From assembly GCF_013409995.1 (NCBI RefSeq), contig NZ_JACCBX010000010.1, positions 186,001 to 250,000 of the forward strand: a stretch of 64,000 nt of DNA. Reading direction: 5' to 3'. Origin of the DNA: Neobacillus driksii. GTDB taxonomy: Bacteria > Bacillota > Bacilli > Bacillales > Cytobacillaceae. Each line of letters starts with the position of its first letter. Within the stretch, counting starts at the first letter, position 1. The notes under the pieces are model-generated. The model was not told where the DNA came from and searched no databases. It was given only the letters and a program-made list of their open reading frames with translations. This document shows, in pieces, positions 54,328 through 62,907 of this stretch. The position numbers and the translations under genes were made by a program.

Positions 54328-56115
54328 TTACCTTCGCAGTTCTTGATTATAAATTTCATGTAATTTTAGGTTAGACAAGGTATTCATATGTGAATTTTCC
54401 TGGACTGACCGAAATTTTGACGGAAAGACAAATAAAGTCGATAGGTCATCAGGGAGCGTTTGATAAGGGACAGCTACCTTTCTATTGGGCAAATGCAGCT
54501 GCTTTTTTGATGCAAGGTGGAATCCCCAATCCCCGAAAGAAGGGACTTCGGTGTGATAACTCCTAACATGCATTCCTGTCCCTTTTAGTGATAACCCAAT
54601 GCTCCAGTATACAAATGGAGCATATTCTGGTGAATGAGATTGACAGACTAGAATGCCATCTTTCGTAAGAAGATTGGATAATTTCTTAAAAAATTCCACC
54701 GTATACAATCGGCTCAATATTTCATCGCCTGGATCTGGCAAGTCCACAATGATGACATCATAAAGTTCCTTTTGTTCTTTTTGAAATACCTGGATATCTT
54801 TTTGATGGACGGATACACGCTTATCGTGGAGTGCTCGTTGGTTTAGGTTCGCTACCCTTGGTATATTACTCGCCATGTGAATCATTAATGGATCAAGGTC
54901 AACTAGGTCAATATGCTTCACATCTGGGTATTTAAGAACTTCACGAATGGCAAATCCATCGCCGCCGCCGGCAATCAGAATGCGTTCCCGTTTTTGAACC
55001 ATGGAAAGTGCCGGATGAACAAGTGCCTCATGATAGATTTGTTCGTCTAAAGAACTAAATTGTAGCTGTTTATCTAGATAGAGACGCACATCGCTTGTCT
55101 CCAAAACTTTTACACAATCCCCTTTTGTTCCGCCTTCATAAAGTAATCTGTGTGGATTGGAGAGCAGATGATGAAGCTCTTTCGTTTCGTCTTGGTCTTG
55201 AATATCCTTTGAATTTGCTGAATAAAGTGTGTGGAGATTTAAGGATCTAATTGAGTTAACCATAGCTTGATTTCTGACTGATCTCACCCGGTTCGAAAAA
55301 GTAAACCATGAATAAAAATCTTCAGGAAGTGTACGATTTTGTATATTAATCTTTTTTTCTTTTCCCCATACTAACCGTTTTTTCGCAGCAAGATGAAATC
55401 CGCAATCTCCAAACCAAGGAACATTAACATGATAGTTCAGAGTGTACAGGGAAGAACTCTGCAGTGTTTTATCAATACTCCAGAATGCCAACGGATTGTC
55501 TTCAGGTGAGGTAGACGTGACAACCAAAATACCGCAATCGGTTAGGAGGTTGGACAATTTTTTGAAGAATTCTTTTGTGTATAATTTACTATCTTGCTTG
55601 TTTTCTGGATCTGGTAGTTTTGCGATTATCACATCAAACTGATGCTGACTTGTTTGTAGAAAATCATATATGCTACCCAGGTCTATTTGAACGCGATTAT
55701 CAAAAAAAGAATTCTCGTTCATTTCGCAAAGTTCAGGTGTTTTCTGGGCTGCTATAAGGGTTTCTGGGGATAAGGATACAAGACTAACGTGACAGACGTC
55801 AGAGTATTTGAAAACTTCTCGCAGTGCCAGTCCGCACTCATCCCCGATCATTAATACGCGTTTGTGCTGGTCTGAAAAAACAAATGCCGGATGGACTAGT
55901 GCTTCATGATAAATCCGTTCATCCAAGCTATTCCATACTAGTTGATCATTCCGGTATAAACGTATATTTTTTGTTTCTATCAAAAGTACGTCTTGGTATG
56001 GACTCTTGCCTTCAAAAATAATGTGGTGAGGACCTTTTAATAATTGCTGTAACTCAATTAAATCGTAAACATCACCACGAAAAGAATCATGTTTGTCACT
56101 TGTAGACAAAATCAT
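54328..56115 (-). CDS. Tandem aminopropyltransferase (spermidine synthase-like), N-terminal half degenerate
   Basis: A 595-residue protein made of two spermidine-synthase-like halves (about 20-300 and 310-590), each with EALVHPA and FFKKLSNLL. The C-terminal half keeps the aminopropyltransferase motifs: GGGDGFAIRE (383-392), VDLDP (405-409) and the catalytic Asp458 in IIVDLPDP. In the N-terminal half these read GDECG (91-95), VSLSP (113-117) and IIAKLPDP, in which Lys166 replaces the catalytic Asp. So one half looks active and one looks like a pseudoenzyme domain. Together with speD it can plausibly make spermidine. No signal peptide. ATG 56115 is close to the ribosome site GAGGTG, so TTG two codons later may be the real start. 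Confidence 0.85.
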   Translation of the reverse strand: MILSTSDKHDSFRGDVYDLIELQQLLKGPHHIIFEGKSPYQDVLLIETKNIRLYRNDQLVWNSLDERIYHEALVHPAFVFSDQHKRVLMIGDECGLALREVFKYSDVCHVSLVSLSPETLIAAQKTPELCEMNENSFFDNRVQIDLGSIYDFLQTSQHQFDVIIAKLPDPENKQDSKLYTKEFFKKLSNLLTDCGILVVTSTSPEDNPLAFWSIDKTLQSSSLYTLNYHVNVPWFGDCGFHLAAKKRLVWGKEKKINIQNRTLPEDFYSWFTFSNRVRSVRNQAMVNSIRSLNLHTLYSANSKDIQDQDETKELHHLLSNPHRLLYEGGTKGDCVKVLETSDVRLYLDKQLQFSSLDEQIYHEALVHPALSMVQKRERILIAGGGDGFAIREVLKYPDVKHIDLVDLDPLMIHMASNIPRVANLNQRALHDKRVSVHQKDIQVFQKEQKELYDVIIVDLPDPGDEILSRLYTVEFFKKLSNLLTKDGILVCQSHSPEYAPFVYWSIGLSLKGTGMHVRSYHTEVPSFGDWGFHLASKKQLHLPNRKVAVPYQTLPDDLSTLFVFPSKFRSVQENSHMNTLSNLKLHEIYNQELRR

Positions 56116-56141
56116 TCACCTCTATTTATTTAACTTACAGC

Positions 56142-56180
56142 CATTATATGGATAAGCACTAAAAATTGTGTGGCTTATCC
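56142..56180 (-). promoter_or_regulatory. Promoter region with inverted repeat before the cassette
   Basis: GGATAAGC (56150-56157) and GCTTATCC (56173-56180) form a perfect 8-bp inverted repeat around 15 bp. On the reverse strand CATATAATG overlaps its edge and may be a -10 (TATAAT for sigma-A, or CATAnnnT(A) for sigma-K with AC 17 bp upstream). Confidence 0.4.
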
Positions 56181-56225
56181 ACAAATCCATGAAAGTTTCA
56201 GTTAACCATTACTGGATTTATTTTT

Positions 56226-56402
56226 TTAATTGGTAATATTTGTCTAAATGTCCAAAACGCTATGAAAATAGTCCAAAACCTTATGAAAAATGTCCAAAAC
56301 CATGTGAAAATAGTCCAAAACACTTAAAAAATGTCCATAACCATGCGGAAGATGTCCAAAATCATTAATTCTCCAAAACTATAACAATAATGTCCAAAGC
56401 CA
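56226..56402. repeat. 21-bp repeat array A2 (spoIVFA side of the cassette)
   Basis: Eight TCCAAAAC-type cores begin at 56251, 56272, 56293, 56314, 56334, 56355, 56372 and 56393, with spacing of 21, 21, 21, 20, 21, 17 and 21 bp. It starts with the same TTAATTGGTA (56226-56235) and GTCTAAATG as array A1, and the first 75 bp of the two arrays align with only about ten differences. The later copies are more degenerate. Same orientation as A1. Confidence 0.88.
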
Positions 56403-56444
56403 CGAAGAAAACATTCTATAACCCTAAATAAATATTCCTAGAGT

Positions 56445-56452
56445 CATACTCT
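56445..56452 (+). promoter_or_regulatory. Candidate sigma-E -10 of spoIVFA
   Basis: CATACTCT resembles the sigma-E -10 CATACAnT. spoIVFAB is a sigma-E operon in B. subtilis. The -35 is not convincing. Confidence 0.35.
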
Positions 56453-56506
56453 TAAGGACAACCTCATAGACTTGTACAAAAAGGTCACTAAAGGTTGGTG
56501 GGTATA

Positions 56507-57292
56507 ATGCGGTCTACTCCAGAAGAAATACGACGACGAATCGCAAAGCGAAAAAGGGAGCAAGGATCATCAGCAAAAGGTCCAGAACGAGAAATTACCT
56601 GGCCGGTGGAGGATGAAAAATACGGTGCGAATCATTTCTCTACCTATGAAGCAGGTAAGGATGATGGCATCCATCCATTATTCAAAAAGGAAGTTTTCAT
56701 TTTTAAAATCTTGGCATCTGCACTATTATTTCTTGTGATTGCCATTATGTTCCGAGAAAACACAGCAAGCTTTGCTCCAGCAAAGGATTTTGTGTTGAAA
56801 ACCATGGAGCAGGATTTTAAATTTGCCACCGTATCAAAATGGTACGAGGATCAATTTGGTAAGCCATTAGCTCTTTTGCCGTTTACAGATAAAGAAAAAG
56901 GTGGAGAGCAAAACGTGGTCGAGAAAGATCCTGATATACCTGTATTTTCAGGTAAAGTCCTTGAAAATTTTGAGAAAAACGGACAGGGAATTATGATTGA
57001 AACAACAAAGGGCGCTACTGTAGAAGCGATGAAAGAGGGAAATGTCATGTTTGCTGGTGTTAAGGAAGATACGGGTAAAACCGTCATCATCCAGCACGCA
57101 GATCAGACGCAATCTACCTATGGAAATCTCGATGAAATAAAGGTTAGTTTATATGAATTTATTGAAACGGAAACTGTCGTGGGCACAGCCTCAGAATCAA
57201 CGGGTGAGGACAAAACAAAGGGTAAGTATTATTTTTCTATTAAAAAAGGCGATGATTTCATCGACCCAATACAGGTGATCCGCTTTGAATAG
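56507..57292 (+). CDS. spoIVFA: SpoIVFA, inhibitor and anchor of the pro-sigma-K protease
   Basis: Mother-cell membrane protein that holds and inhibits SpoIVFB until the forespore signal arrives. The 261-residue product has a basic N-terminal region (STPEEIRRRIAKRKREQ), one transmembrane segment (about 62-83) and a C-terminal LytM/M23-like domain (about 150-255, GIMIETTKGATVEAMKEG, VIIQHADQTQSTYGN) that lacks a full peptidase site. ATG 56507 with GGTGGG just upstream; a TTG at 56495 is also in frame. Overlaps spoIVFB. Confidence 0.93.
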   Translation: MRSTPEEIRRRIAKRKREQGSSAKGPEREITWPVEDEKYGANHFSTYEAGKDDGIHPLFKKEVFIFKILASALLFLVIAIMFRENTASFAPAKDFVLKTMEQDFKFATVSKWYEDQFGKPLALLPFTDKEKGGEQNVVEKDPDIPVFSGKVLENFEKNGQGIMIETTKGATVEAMKEGNVMFAGVKEDTGKTVIIQHADQTQSTYGNLDEIKVSLYEFIETETVVGTASESTGEDKTKGKYYFSIKKGDDFIDPIQVIRFE

Positions 57293-58151
57293 AGTCATAT
57301 ATTTATTACAACATGTATATATCCATCCTTTGTTATGGTTTGTTATCGCAATATCGATTGCTACAGCACATTTCCTCGAGGTATGCCTTTTGATTGGCAT
57401 CATTTTCATCCATGAAATGGGGCATGCTGCTGCGGCTTCTTTTTTTTCATGGCGTATAAAGAAAATCACCCTCCTCCCCTTTGGTGGGGTGGCTGAAATG
57501 GAGGAGCACGGGAACCGGCCGTTAAAGGAAGAGGCAATTGTTGTCCTCGCAGGACCTGCTCAGCACATTTGGATGGTGACATTAGCTTTCGGGCTATTCA
57601 ACTTTGAGCTAATTCCTGAAGATATGTTTCAATTGTTTTTTCACTACAATCTTATGATATTTATCTTTAATCTGTTTCCCGTCTGGCCGCTTGACGGAGG
57701 AAAGTTGATTTTCATGTTTCTTTCCTTAAAAAAATCATTTCCCATAGCTCACCGATTAACATTAATCATTTCTTTTTTTAGCGTTGGAATCTTTTCGGTA
57801 GTTACGCTCCTAGCCGCTCCGCAGCAACTAAACGTCTGGATTATCGTAGGCTTCTTATTATTTTCCCTTTATCACGAGTGGAAGCAACGCCGCTACATCT
57901 TTATGAGATTTTTACTTGAGCGCTACTATGGTAAAAAAAGCGACCTTCAAGCTCTTAAGCCCATCCAAGCCAATGAACAGGATTTGCTCATTGACGTTTT
58001 AGAAAAATTCCAACGGGGCTGCAAACACCCGATTATTGTTGAAAGTGACGGCAAAGAAAAAGGGATGCTGGATGAGAATGAATTGCTGCATGCCTATTTT
58101 TCAGAAAAACGGTTAACGGATAAAATCAGTGACCTTCTCTTTTCTTACTAA
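57285..58151 (+). CDS. spoIVFB: SpoIVFB, intramembrane metalloprotease for pro-sigma-K
   Basis: Site-2-protease family enzyme that cleaves pro-sigma-K in the outer forespore membrane. The 288-residue protein has about six hydrophobic segments, the zinc motif HEMGH (His43, Glu44, His47), the third ligand region FPVWPLDGGKL and a C-terminal CBS domain (about 215-288) that senses ATP. TTG start at 57285 within the last codons of spoIVFA, so coupled. Confidence 0.96.
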   Translation: MNRVIYLLQHVYIHPLLWFVIAISIATAHFLEVCLLIGIIFIHEMGHAAAASFFSWRIKKITLLPFGGVAEMEEHGNRPLKEEAIVVLAGPAQHIWMVTLAFGLFNFELIPEDMFQLFFHYNLMIFIFNLFPVWPLDGGKLIFMFLSLKKSFPIAHRLTLIISFFSVGIFSVVTLLAAPQQLNVWIIVGFLLFSLYHEWKQRRYIFMRFLLERYYGKKSDLQALKPIQANEQDLLIDVLEKFQRGCKHPIIVESDGKEKGMLDENELLHAYFSEKRLTDKISDLLFSY

Positions 58152-58235
58152 TTAGGTATAATATAAAATATTAGAAAAAAGGCTCCAGCCCATAGGCGGT
58201 GAAGCTGGATTAGCCTAAAAAGTGAGGACGAAGGT

Positions 58236-59696
58236 TTGGAAAAGTTAATCATAAATGCAATGTCGAATGAAAAGAGATTTGCTCTTGTAAGTAACAACAC
58301 AGTTGAAAATATTATTTTTGACCGACCAGAGCAGCGATCTTTGGTCGGTAATATTTATTATGGGACCGTGACTAAGGTTTTGCCTGGTATGAATGCAGCC
58401 TTCATAGATATTGGAGAAGAGAAGAACGCCTATTTACATCGTGATGTGCTCACGTCGTATGTTTTATCACCGGAACGAACGATTGATAAAGAAAAGAAAA
58501 GTGTATCCTCCTTTGTTCATCAGGGAGAAAAGTTATTAGTACAAGTAGATAAGGATGCAACAGGCGTTAAAGGTGCTAGAGTGACAGGCATTATTGAAAT
58601 CCCTGGGGACAACCTTATTTATATGCCTCAAGGTCGCTATGTGGCAGTCTCTAAAAAAATTGTTGATGAAAAGGACGATCTTCGCAGTTTTGGTATGAAA
58701 TTGAAAGGTGAAGAGGAAGGCCTAATTTTTCGTACTTCAAGTACCTCAACCACTCAAGAGGAAATGGAAAAGGAACTAAGTACTTTACGAAGCCAGTATA
58801 CCGAACTATTGGAGAAAGCAGCGTCTTTTAAAAAGCCGGCGATCCTATATCAGAAAGATACCTTTACCGAATTAGTTCTTGAGTCCATCAAGAATATGTC
58901 ATCGGGTGAGGTGTTTGTTGATGAACTTTCATTAAAACAACAAATACAATCGAAAAACCCTAATCTAAAAGTTACTTATTATAATGGGAAAGAAAATATC
59001 TTCACCCTTCATCGGATTGAGCATGAAATTGATAAAGCACTAAAGCGAATCGTCTGGCTCGACAATGGTGCCTATTTAATTTTTGATGAAACCGAGGCTT
59101 TAACGATAATCGACGTTAATACCGGAAAATTCTCCGGTAAAAATGATTATCAGGATACAGTGGTAAAAACAAATTCCCTAGCTGCAATTGAGACTGCCCG
59201 TCAGCTGAAACTGCGTGATATTGGCGGAATCGTCCTAATTGACTTTATTGACATGAAAAACGAGAAGGACAAACGTTACATACAAGATATGATTGAGAAG
59301 GAATTCCAGAAGGATGAAACTAGGACCAAAATCATCGGTTTTACCTCACTTGGTATCCTGCAGTTAACCAGAAAGAAAACAAAGGTCTCGCTCTCAGAAG
59401 CCCTTCAGGAAAAATGCCCAGCTTGCGATGGAACAGGAAAAATATTAAGTGCAGAGACAATAGCATTCCGCCTAGAACGCGAATTGTTAGAACATCGAAG
59501 TTCTGATGCAGAAGCAGTATTAGTTGAAACAACCATAAAGGTTAAAGAGGCTATCGAACCACATCTCGAAATGGTAGAAGAATGGCTGCAGTTTAAAGTA
59601 TTTTTCTCGATTCAGTCATCTGCGACACATTACTATGTTATAAAACAATTTGGGAATAATGCCGAAATAGCGAAAAAAGCCAGAGAACCTTATTGA
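58236..59696 (+). CDS. rng: Ribonuclease G/E family protein
   Basis: Endoribonuclease of the RNase E/G family, 486 residues. It has the N-terminal S1 RNA-binding domain (about 36-120, NIYYGTVTKVLPGMNAAFIDIG), the DNase I-like catalytic part (ETEALTIIDVNTGKF, LRDIGGIVLIDFIDM, with Asp residues for metal) and the zinc-link CPACDGTG. TTG start with a ribosome site GTGAGGACG. B. subtilis lacks this gene, but other Bacillaceae carry it in this place. Confidence 0.93.
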   Translation: MEKLIINAMSNEKRFALVSNNTVENIIFDRPEQRSLVGNIYYGTVTKVLPGMNAAFIDIGEEKNAYLHRDVLTSYVLSPERTIDKEKKSVSSFVHQGEKLLVQVDKDATGVKGARVTGIIEIPGDNLIYMPQGRYVAVSKKIVDEKDDLRSFGMKLKGEEEGLIFRTSSTSTTQEEMEKELSTLRSQYTELLEKAASFKKPAILYQKDTFTELVLESIKNMSSGEVFVDELSLKQQIQSKNPNLKVTYYNGKENIFTLHRIEHEIDKALKRIVWLDNGAYLIFDETEALTIIDVNTGKFSGKNDYQDTVVKTNSLAAIETARQLKLRDIGGIVLIDFIDMKNEKDKRYIQDMIEKEFQKDETRTKIIGFTSLGILQLTRKKTKVSLSEALQEKCPACDGTGKILSAETIAFRLERELLEHRSSDAEAVLVETTIKVKEAIEPHLEMVEEWLQFKVFFSIQSSATHYYVIKQFGNNAEIAKKAREPY

Positions 59697-59724
59697 CACT
59701 TTCGCCTATACCATGATAAAATTA

Positions 59725-59822
59725 TCGATGTTATGTTTGTAGCACCCGTGCTACAACCGCACATCACAGGTATTAAGTCTAATGCTCAAAGCTTAGCGCC
59801 TGTATATGGCGAGTCTGAGTTT
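59725..59822 (+). ncRNA. Ribosomal protein L21 leader
   Basis: The stretch with GTAGCACCCGTGCTACAACCGCACATC-type hairpin and CTCAAAGCTTAGCGCCTGTATATGGCGAG before the rplU ribosome site fits the L21 leader of Firmicutes, thought to allow autoregulation by L21. Boundaries approximate. Confidence 0.8.
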
Positions 59823-59838
59823 ATAAGGAGGTGCAAGT

Positions 59839-60147
59839 ATGTACGCAATTATCGAAACAGGTGGTAAGCAATTGAAAGTAGAAGCTGGTCAAGCTATCTA
59901 CATCGAGAAGCTTGATGCTGAAGCAGGCGAAACAGTTACATTTGATAAGGTTTTATTCGTTGGTGGAGATAACGTGAAAGTAGGTAGCCCATTAGTTGAA
60001 GGCGCTACTGTAACGGCTAAAGTTGAAAAACAAGGTCGTCAAAAGAAAATCATCGTTTTCAAATACAAAGCGAAGAAAAACAACCGTAAAAAGCAAGGTC
60101 ATCGTCAACCATACACTAAAGTTGTGATCGAAGCGATCAACGCGTAA
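59839..60147 (+). CDS. rplU: 50S ribosomal protein L21
   Basis: Large-subunit protein of 102 residues, bound to 23S rRNA: MYAIIETGGKQLKVEAGQ at the start, KIIVFKYKAKKNNRKKQGHRQ basic segment. RBS AAGGAGGTG. First gene of rplU-prp-rpmA. Confidence 0.98.
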   Translation: MYAIIETGGKQLKVEAGQAIYIEKLDAEAGETVTFDKVLFVGGDNVKVGSPLVEGATVTAKVEKQGRQKKIIVFKYKAKKNNRKKQGHRQPYTKVVIEAINA

Positions 60148-60162
60148 GGTGTTGGGCAATAG

Positions 60163-60492
60163 ATGATATCTATTACAATTAATCGTTCTGAATCCGAATC
60201 AATTCAATCCTTTATAATAAGTGGTCATGCATTCTTCGCCGATCGAGGAAAGGATATCGTCTGTGCAGGCGCATCCGCAGTATCCATCGGCGCAATCAAT
60301 GCTGTACATGCCTTAACAGGTGTGACTCCAGAGATTGAACAGGGAGATGGCTTTCTCCGCTGTGTTGTTCCAGATAGACTTCCGGAAAACATAAATGAGA
60401 AAGTTCAGCTTCTTCTAGAAGGTATGATTATATCATTACAAACGATTGAAGAAGAGTACGGAGAACACATAAAAATAACCTTCAAAAAGTAG
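60163..60492 (+). CDS. prp: Ribosomal-processing cysteine protease Prp (YsxB)
   Basis: A 109-residue cysteine protease that removes the N-terminal extension of ribosomal protein L27. The catalytic pair is His in SGHAFFADRGKD and Cys in DIVCAGASAVS. It lies between the genes of L21 and its substrate L27, as in Firmicutes generally. Confidence 0.96.
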   Translation: MISITINRSESESIQSFIISGHAFFADRGKDIVCAGASAVSIGAINAVHALTGVTPEIEQGDGFLRCVVPDRLPENINEKVQLLLEGMIISLQTIEEEYGEHIKITFKK

Positions 60493-60504
60493 GAGGTGGA
60501 ATAC

Positions 60505-60798
60505 ATGTTATTAAAATTAGATCTTCAGTTGTTTGCATCTAAAAAGGGAGTAGGTTCTACAAAGAACGGACGTGACTCTATCGCAAAGCGCCTTGGTGCT
60601 AAGCGTGCAGATGGTCAATTCGTAACTGGTGGTTCAATCCTTTACCGTCAACGCGGTACAAAGATTTACCCAGGTGAAAACGTTGGCCGTGGCGGTGACG
60701 ATACTCTATTTGCGAAAATCGACGGCGTTGTAAAATTCGAACGTTTAGGTCGTGACCGTAAAAAAGTGAGTGTTTATCCAACAGCTCAAGAAGCGTAA
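60505..60798 (+). CDS. rpmA: 50S ribosomal protein L27, with cleavable extension
   Basis: Large-subunit protein, 97 residues, whose N-terminus reaches the peptidyl transferase centre. It begins MLLKLDLQLFASKKG; the extension up to LQLFA is the Prp cleavage site typical of Firmicutes, leaving SKKG. ATG 60505 follows GGAGGTGG; the GTG at 60496 lies within the ribosome site and is rejected. Confidence 0.98.
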   Translation: MLLKLDLQLFASKKGVGSTKNGRDSIAKRLGAKRADGQFVTGGSILYRQRGTKIYPGENVGRGGDDTLFAKIDGVVKFERLGRDRKKVSVYPTAQEA

Positions 60799-60808
60799 GC
60801 TTTCAGTG

Positions 60809-60844
60809 AAAACTCTAACCTGATTGGTTAGGGTTTTCTTTTTT
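60809..60844 (+). terminator. Terminator of rpmA
   Basis: AAAACTCTAACC (60809-60820) pairs with GGTTAGGGTTTT (60826-60837), then CTTTTTT. Confidence 0.9.
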
Positions 60845-61011
60845 AAACAATGAGGAAAAATTATCCAATAAAAACTCCAATTTGATCTCCCAAAAGTAGC
60901 CTCATAATACCTCAATTGGAAAACATTCACGCAAAAGTGCTTACTCATGTGAACTTTTTTGATATACTAACAGAAAATAGTCTTTTCGACACGTAGGCTA
61001 GGAGTGCGATT

Positions 61012-61542
61012 ATGGAAAAAGAATGGGATATCGTTGAAGTGCTGCGGCACTCACGACATGATTGGCTGAATAGGCTGCAGTTAATCAAAGGGAACTTGGA
61101 TTTAAATAGAATTGACCGGGCGAAAGCATATATAAATGAAATTGTAATCGAAGCACAGCATGAATCGAAGCTGTCGAATTTTCATTTGCCTGGATTTGCC
61201 TCCTTGCTTTTAAAATCAAATTGGGAGAATCATTTATTTCAGCTTGAATATGAGGTTCTTAACGATTTAGAGGCAGTGGAAATAAATGATGACATTCTTT
61301 CGAATTGGACAAAATCCTTCTTTATTTGTTTAGATCAGGCGATTGAGGCCTTTCAAGAAAATCATTTATCAATAACAATTCAACCGGAATCAAATGGAGT
61401 TCGTTTCTTTTTTGATTTTAGCGGAATAATAATAAAAAAAGAACTGATTGAACAATTCCTGATCTCCTCGGAAATCGAAGTGACGGTCAAGGAATTCTCA
61501 GAAAGCGAATTAGGATTAGAAATCTATATGCCTGAGGTATAG
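61012..61542 (+). CDS. spo0B: Spo0B, phosphorelay phosphotransferase
   Basis: Transfers phosphate from Spo0F to Spo0A in the sporulation phosphorelay. The 176-residue protein has the phospho-acceptor His16 in RHSRHDWLNRLQLIKGN, the helical hairpin that forms the dimer four-helix bundle, and a divergent kinase-like C-terminal domain. It is shorter at the N-terminus than the B. subtilis protein, where this is His30. Directly followed by obg. Confidence 0.94.
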   Translation: MEKEWDIVEVLRHSRHDWLNRLQLIKGNLDLNRIDRAKAYINEIVIEAQHESKLSNFHLPGFASLLLKSNWENHLFQLEYEVLNDLEAVEINDDILSNWTKSFFICLDQAIEAFQENHLSITIQPESNGVRFFFDFSGIIIKKELIEQFLISSEIEVTVKEFSESELGLEIYMPEV

Positions 61543-61585
61543 GGTGAAATCTTGGTTCGCCATCAGTCAAATCAGGAGGATTCAC

Positions 61586-62875
61586 ATGTTTGTCGATCAA
61601 ACGAAGATATACGTAAAAGGCGGAGACGGCGGTAATGGAATGGTCGCGTTTCGCCGTGAAAAATATGTTCCAATGGGCGGACCTGCTGGCGGAGACGGCG
61701 GTAAGGGTGCCGATGTAGTTTTTGAAGTAAATGAGGGCTTGCGTACGTTAATGGATTTCCGTTATCAACGTCATTGGAAAGCGCCGCGTGGTGAACATGG
61801 TATGTCCAAAAATCAGCACGGGAAAAATGCCAAAGATATGATTGTTAAGGTACCACCAGGCACAGTAGTAATGGATGCAGAAACAAAAGAAGTCATTGCC
61901 GATCTAGTTGAGAATGGTCAGCGTGCCGTCATTGCCAAGGGAGGTCGTGGAGGTAGAGGAAATTCTCGCTTTGCGACACCTTCAAACCCTGCGCCAGAAC
62001 TTGCTGAAAATGGAGAACCAGGACAAGAGCGCGATGTTATCCTCGAGTTAAAACTGCTTGCAGATGTTGGACTCGTTGGATTTCCTAGCGTTGGAAAATC
62101 AACATTATTATCAGTCGTTTCTTCAGCAAAACCAAAAATAGCTGAATATCATTTCACAACGATTGTCCCTAATCTTGGGATGGTTGAAACAGAGGACAAT
62201 AGAAGTTTTGTTATGGCCGACCTTCCAGGATTGATTGAAGGTGCGAGTGAGGGTGTTGGACTAGGACATCAATTCTTACGTCATATTGAACGGACACGGG
62301 TTATCGTTCATGTAATCGATATGGCTGCGATGGAAGGACGCGATCCTTATGAGGATTATCTGACTATCAATAAAGAGCTAGAAGAGTATAACTTACGTTT
62401 AACGGAACGTCCGCAAATTATTGTTGCAAATAAAATGGACATGCCGGAAGCAGAAGAAAATTTACAGAAATTTAAAGAGCGTTTAGAAGAGGACTTTCCG
62501 ATTTTCCCAATTTCTGCTTTATCAAGAAAAGGCTTAAGAGAGCTATTATATGCGATTGCTGACAAGATCGAGGAGACTCCAGAATTTCCGCTTGATCATG
62601 AAGAAGAGGAAACAGGAGTTAATCGCGTACTTTATAAACATGAGGCAGATCCTGAGGCTTTCTATATCACAAGAGAACCAGACGGCTCATTCGTTATTCA
62701 AGGGGAAAAGGTTGAAAAATTATTTAAGATGACCAATTTCCAAACGGAGGAATCTGTTCGTCGTTTTGCTAGACAGCTTCGTGGTTTAGGGGTGGACGAG
62801 GCTTTACGGGCAAAAGGTGCAAAAGATGGGGATACCGTTAAATTATTAGACTTCGAATTTGAATTTGTTGACTAG
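61586..62875 (+). CDS. obg: Obg GTPase
   Basis: Essential GTPase linked to 50S subunit assembly, stress response and sporulation. The 429-residue protein has the glycine-rich Obg domain (about 1-157, VKGGDGGNGMVAFRREK), the G domain with GFPSVGKST (about 165-173), DLPGLIEG and NKMD, and the C-terminal OCT domain (about 345-429). ATG 61586 follows AGGAGG; the upstream codon at 61544 is not used. It forms an operon with spo0B. Confidence 0.97.
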   Translation: MFVDQTKIYVKGGDGGNGMVAFRREKYVPMGGPAGGDGGKGADVVFEVNEGLRTLMDFRYQRHWKAPRGEHGMSKNQHGKNAKDMIVKVPPGTVVMDAETKEVIADLVENGQRAVIAKGGRGGRGNSRFATPSNPAPELAENGEPGQERDVILELKLLADVGLVGFPSVGKSTLLSVVSSAKPKIAEYHFTTIVPNLGMVETEDNRSFVMADLPGLIEGASEGVGLGHQFLRHIERTRVIVHVIDMAAMEGRDPYEDYLTINKELEEYNLRLTERPQIIVANKMDMPEAEENLQKFKERLEEDFPIFPISALSRKGLRELLYAIADKIEETPEFPLDHEEEETGVNRVLYKHEADPEAFYITREPDGSFVIQGEKVEKLFKMTNFQTEESVRRFARQLRGLGVDEALRAKGAKDGDTVKLLDFEFEFVD

Positions 62876-62907
62876 ATACGAACATGTCTTTGAGAAATTA
62901 TAGCCAG

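Noticed and set aside
53325..56115. The cassette as an insertion sequence or composite transposon
   Set aside because: There is no transposase and no terminal inverted repeat; the flanking arrays are direct and have an internal 21-bp period.
53135..56402. The two arrays as CRISPR loci
   Set aside because: Units are only 21 bp with short A-rich, mutually similar spacers, and no cas genes are present.
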